From: Candidatus Aminicenantes bacterium JdFR-78
GTDB taxonomy: Bacteria > Acidobacteriota > Aminicenantia > JdFR-78
Direction: 5' to 3'
DNA: 64,000 nt
Assembly: GCA_002010665.1 (NCBI GenBank)
Contig: MTON01000013.1
Location: 50,880-114,879, forward strand
The stretch's first letter is position 1. Every line of letters starts with the position of its first letter. Positions 60,782 to 64,000 of the stretch are shown piece after piece. The translations under genes and the position numbers were made by a program. The notes under the pieces are model-generated. The model was not told the origin of the DNA, searched no databases, and saw nothing but the letters and a program-made list of their open reading frames with translations.

Positions 60782-62596
60782 ATGAAAATCAAGTTTTTTT
60801 ATATAGTACTGATTATTCTCATGGTGAATTGTTTGAATCAAAAAAACGAAAATAATCTTAAGAAATTAGATTTAAAATTCAAAATCCCAGAAAATTACGA
60901 TATTATTTCTCTCATTGATTTATTTAAATCTTCCTCCATAACCTACACAGGAGAGGAAAAACCTTCTATTATTTCCATTAATAAGAATATAAAAGCTATA
61001 GTTCAGAGTCCTGCTTCTTCCATCGATTATTACATTAATATTCCTGAGAATGGAAGATTAATTTTTTCTTTATATGCCGAAAATCCAGTGCAATTTAAAA
61101 TTTGGATTTCTTCTGCAGAGAAAGATTCTGAATTAATATTTTCTGAAAATTTTAACAAGCCTGAGAAAAAATCCCTTATTTATGAATTAAATTTGATTCC
61201 TTATTATAAAAAAATTATGAAGTTCTCCTTTCAAATAGAAGGTAAAGGAAAAGGATTCTGGTTAAATCCGATGATAATTTATAGAAGAGAAGGGTTTTCA
61301 AAAAAGAGATATTTAAAATTCTGTGAGGAATTAAAGGAAAAAGCTAAAAAATGGAATTTAATATACATAGTCCTTGATTCAGCACGTCCTGACCATTTTT
61401 CTTGTTATGGCTATAAATATAAAACAACACTAAACATTGACAGAATAGCGCGAAAGAGTCTAGTTTTTCAAAATGCATTCGCTCAAGCTGTTTATACATT
61501 AGCTTCCACTTCTTCTCTTTTCACTGGTCTATATCCAGTCTCACATTATGTAGTTATGGATTATCAGAAACTTTCTGATAGCTTTTACACTCTTGCTGAA
61601 GCTTTTAGAGATAAAGGATATTTAACCCTGGCCGAAACGAGCAATCCATATGTTTCAGAGAAATTTAATATGAATCAGGGTTTTATTCATTTTGAGGAAA
61701 ATTGGAAAACCGAGAATATACTCTTAAAATCAAAAACTATTAAATTGATAAAAGAAAGAAAAAAAAGATTTTTTCTTTATTTACATTATACTTCACCTCA
61801 TGCTCCATATAATCCACCTTTAAGATTCAAGAGAAAATTCGGGGCTCATTTATGTAATAAGAAAATTGGTACAGTGGAGTATTTAGAAGAGATTGAAAAA
61901 GGAAAAATCGAATTAAAGGAAAAAGATTTAGACTGTTTAATAAAATTGTATGATGCAAATTTGAATTATGTAGATTATTATATCGGGAAAGTGATAAATC
62001 TTTTAAAGAAGGAAAATTTACTTGACAATTCAGTCTTAGTTATAAGTTCTGACCATGGTGAAGCACTTTTTGAGCATGGAAAAATCCAGCATAATACCAC
62101 TGTTTATGAAGAGATGATTAAAATTCCTCTGATAATAAAATTTCCTGATGAATCCAGAATAAAACCTCGAAGAATTCCTTATCTTGTTGAAATAGTAGAC
62201 CTTACAACTACTTTTTTTGATTTATTTGAGCTCCCCAAAAAAATGAATTATAGCTTAGAAGGCAAGAGCCTCTTGCCTCTTATATTTTCTAATCAACCCG
62301 TAAAAGATTTTATCTTTTCCCGGACAATAATACCATTGTCACTTTACTGTATTAGGAGTGAAAGATATAAATACATTCTTAATTTAAATAATAATTGTGC
62401 AGAATTATATGATTTAAAAAGTGACCCTGGGGAGAAAATTAATTTAATCTCAAATAGATTTATTGCCTCTTTTCTTCATCAGTACTTACTTAATCATCTA
62501 TTGTCTGCTCAGAAAATAAAGAAAGGAAAAGAAAAATATATCGAGATTGATGAAAAGACAAGGGAGAGATTGAGATCCCTTGGATATCTTGATTAA
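60782..62596 (+). CDS. Exported sulfatase-fold (alkaline phosphatase superfamily) protein lacking the FGly Cys
   Basis: 604 residues. Signal or lipobox-like N-terminus (MKIKFFYIVLIILMVNC). An extra beta domain (about 30-180) precedes the sulfatase fold: LIYIVLDSARPDHFSCYGYKYKTTLNIDRIA in pieces, SSDHGEALFEHGKIQHNTTVYEEMIKIPLIIKF, and a C-terminal RLRSLGYLD ending. Where sulfatases have C/S-x-P-S-R, this protein reads TLASTSSLFTG: no Cys, no Pro-Ser-Arg. So it is not a formylglycine sulfatase; a Thr nucleophile as in phosphoethanolamine or phosphoglycerol transferases is possible. The upstream TTG at 60752 is rejected in favour of this ATG. Confidence 0.82.
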   Translation: MKIKFFYIVLIILMVNCLNQKNENNLKKLDLKFKIPENYDIISLIDLFKSSSITYTGEEKPSIISINKNIKAIVQSPASSIDYYINIPENGRLIFSLYAENPVQFKIWISSAEKDSELIFSENFNKPEKKSLIYELNLIPYYKKIMKFSFQIEGKGKGFWLNPMIIYRREGFSKKRYLKFCEELKEKAKKWNLIYIVLDSARPDHFSCYGYKYKTTLNIDRIARKSLVFQNAFAQAVYTLASTSSLFTGLYPVSHYVVMDYQKLSDSFYTLAEAFRDKGYLTLAETSNPYVSEKFNMNQGFIHFEENWKTENILLKSKTIKLIKERKKRFFLYLHYTSPHAPYNPPLRFKRKFGAHLCNKKIGTVEYLEEIEKGKIELKEKDLDCLIKLYDANLNYVDYYIGKVINLLKKENLLDNSVLVISSDHGEALFEHGKIQHNTTVYEEMIKIPLIIKFPDESRIKPRRIPYLVEIVDLTTTFFDLFELPKKMNYSLEGKSLLPLIFSNQPVKDFIFSRTIIPLSLYCIRSERYKYILNLNNNCAELYDLKSDPGEKINLISNRFIASFLHQYLLNHLLSAQKIKKGKEKYIEIDEKTRERLRSLGYLD

Positions 62597-62597
62597 C

Positions 62598-63269
62598 ATG
62601 AGGAAGACATTATTTTTTTTCTTATCAATTTTTTTGCTCTCCTATTTATTGTTTAGCACACCTACATGGGAAATTAGTCTGAATATTAAAGTTAATGGGA
62701 AATATGAAGTTAAAAATGGAACTTATTTTGTCAGTGGTGAATATCTATTAATAACTGAATGGAAAGGTTCAATAGAAAAGGATAATAGTGATTTTTTGCT
62801 CTATTATGGGAGTCATAAAATAATAAAATGGGAGGGGAAGGAATTTATTCATAGCTTGAAAAATTTATTTAAAAAAACAATTGATATTTCGAAACACCCC
62901 TCTCCGAAATTAAAGGTTAATTATCTTTTAAGAAAAAATGATTTAATTAATCTTGATTTCAATTTTTCTTCAATTCAGATTCCATTTTATAAGATAGATA
63001 AAACCTACATAAAAAAGATGCTTATAATGCCTTGCTCTGCACAGAATGAATTTTTGAATCCAAAAATAAAATACAATAGAAATCTGATAAAGGGTTCAAA
63101 TAATATTTGCTTTGAGTATTGTAAAATTCAGAATAAAAAATTTGAAAAAACTTATTCATGGGAATGGCGAAGAGTAGAGACTTATTATGAAAAAAATAGA
63201 GTCTTTCCCTTTTTAAATTTTCACTCTGTAATTTTAAAATTAAAAATAGAACCCCTAAATAATAACTAA
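62598..63269 (+). CDS. Exported protein of unknown function, 223 aa
   Basis: Signal peptide (MRKTLFFFLSIFLLSYLLFS, cleavage near STPTW), then a mostly beta-strand, Lys/Asn-rich protein (ISLNIKVNGKYEVKNGTYF, SGEYLLITEWKGSIE). Three or four cysteines occur late (CSAQ, CFEYC). No family recognised. It starts 1 bp after the sulfatase-fold gene, so the two are co-transcribed; an upstream in-frame TTG inside that gene is rejected. Its end overlaps the convergent gene at 63255 by 15 bp. Confidence 0.7.
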   Translation: MRKTLFFFLSIFLLSYLLFSTPTWEISLNIKVNGKYEVKNGTYFVSGEYLLITEWKGSIEKDNSDFLLYYGSHKIIKWEGKEFIHSLKNLFKKTIDISKHPSPKLKVNYLLRKNDLINLDFNFSSIQIPFYKIDKTYIKKMLIMPCSAQNEFLNPKIKYNRNLIKGSNNICFEYCKIQNKKFEKTYSWEWRRVETYYEKNRVFPFLNFHSVILKLKIEPLNNN

Positions 63270-63824
63270 TACGGGAGAGATTTTTTTCTTATCATACTTG
63301 AATATCTGTTTAGTGATTGGATCAATCAAATAGAATTCAATCTTTCTCCCTTTTTTCTGACAAAAGATATTAACGGCATGCGACCAGTCCTGAGTTGGGT
63401 CTGCGCTCTTATAATAAAAAGTCCCAAAAGCAATGCCTTTGTAATAAAGATTTATTCTTCCTTCAAGAACTTGAGCAAAGTCATCACAGTCAAAATATTC
63501 ATCAATATAGAGCGTTGAATTCAAATCATTAACTTGAGTATTCAAGAAATATCTGACATTACCAATATCGTAACATCTAAAAGTCTTGTCTGTAACACTG
63601 TAATACCAGGTGTAATTCAAAGGTTCAAAAAGTTTGTTTAAACCACTTATAATTTCATCCCGTTCAATTGTGGCTTTTATATCCGACCATACTGGATTTT
63701 CCTGAATTTCTAGCGCATCAAACTCTACTTTTACTTCTCCATTCAAAATAACCCTAACTTTTTTATTTTCAAATTTAGTCCAAAGCCCAGGAGGGGTTGG
63801 TCCACCAACATCAGTTCCTGGCAT
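63255..63824 (-). CDS. Papain-like cysteine protease-fold candidate (MOA-C-like), 189 aa
   Basis: No signal peptide: the protein starts MPGTDVGGPTPPGLWTKFE. The C-terminal half has a Cys-His-Asp set spaced like a papain-type or transglutaminase-like site: Cys113 in EYFDCDDFAQVLEG, His149 in DWSHAVNIF and Asp168 in FYLIDPITKQIF. The pattern recalls the C-terminal domain of the Marasmius agglutinin MOA and its bacterial relatives, a calcium-type cysteine protease; that is from memory and untested. The N-terminal part (about 20-100) is a separate beta-rich region. A strong GGAGG site and promoter precede it. Confidence 0.6.
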   Translation of the reverse strand: MPGTDVGGPTPPGLWTKFENKKVRVILNGEVKVEFDALEIQENPVWSDIKATIERDEIISGLNKLFEPLNYTWYYSVTDKTFRCYDIGNVRYFLNTQVNDLNSTLYIDEYFDCDDFAQVLEGRINLYYKGIAFGTFYYKSADPTQDWSHAVNIFCQKKGRKIEFYLIDPITKQIFKYDKKKISPVLVII

Positions 63825-63853
63825 TTTAAACCTCCTTTTTTATTTTTTATAAA

Positions 63854-63882
63854 AATATATAACAAAATAAAATATTTGACAA
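63854..63882 (-). promoter_or_regulatory. Promoter of the papain-like candidate gene
   Basis: Minus strand TTGTCA (63877-63882), 17 bp, TATATT (63854-63859). Leader of about 23 nt carries AAGGAGG. The remaining 118 bp to the window end hold no recognisable gene. Confidence 0.7.
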
Positions 63883-64000
63883 TCAAAACTTTTTAGTAGT
63901 CCAAAATAGATATAGACATATTTACCAGTTAGAGAGGAAAAAGTTAATAAAGAGAGTTGAGGCTGCCCATCACATCCTGGTTATAATAAAGAGTTTGAGA

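Overview
This 64 kb window is an AT-rich, densely packed bacterial chromosome segment with no phage, IS element, rRNA or CRISPR array. The organism is an uncultured, diderm (LPS-making) heterotroph: lpxD, exported lipobox/Tat proteins, a PpiD-like chaperone and many secreted peptidases are present. The combination of exported C69/M3/M14 peptidases, OPT and permease genes, zf-HC2 anti-sigma factors and a sulfatase-fold protein ending in a Leu-Gly-Tyr-Leu tail suggests an Acidobacteriota/Aminicenantes-like lineage, but that placement is inference and low confidence.

Layout. 1-2.2 kb: 5' part of clpB and a hicB-hicA toxin-antitoxin pair (minus). 2.2-10.5 kb: hydrolase, rpiB-glyA-pgsA, a polysaccharide glycosyltransferase pair, an Fe-S PD-(D/E)XK nuclease and a Trm112-type methyltransferase. 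10.8-25.5 kb: a secretome block with C69 dipeptidase, DUF6305-like protein, DctM-like permease, a 51-residue membrane peptide, M14 amidohydrolase, CAP-domain proteins, M3 peptidase, two exported (alpha/alpha)6-barrel glycosidases, an M24-like protein and a PIN-domain remnant. 25.6-29.7 kb: a small exported protein behind an unusual G-rich leader, a terminator, an exported TPR-CHAT protease and an anti-sigma factor. 29.8-39.5 kb: housekeeping genes (ispH-rpsA-HU-HIT-acyl-CoA dehydrogenase-ppiD, OPT transporter). 39.5-47.9 kb: amino acid/amide metabolism (amidotransferase, NhaC, saccharopine dehydrogenase-like, GNAT, creatininase, GntR, asparaginase), a zinc-finger protein and an RHH regulator. 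47.9-53.1 kb (minus): purine salvage (ade, hpt), an ECF sigma/anti-sigma/secretin-domain operon, a lipoate ligase-type gene and tRNA-Gly(CCC). 53.3-57.1 kb: glgA-trxA-trxB-amrS. 57.1-60.7 kb (minus): atpZ-atpI-atpB-atpE-yihY-lpxD. 60.8-64 kb: an alkaline-phosphatase-fold protein, an exported unknown and a papain-like candidate.

How it fits together. The peptidases plus OPT and DctM-like transporters point to growth on peptides; secreted glycosidases and glgA point to alpha-glucan use and storage. Promoters are unusually easy to read: TTGACA/T, 17 bp, TATAAT-like. In many genes the start codon lies only 8-15 nt past the -10 box with no Shine-Dalgarno sequence, so leaderless or near-leaderless mRNAs appear common, while other genes have strong GGAGG sites. 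The leader at 25.66-25.73 kb is the exception: about 80 nt, G-rich and palindromic.
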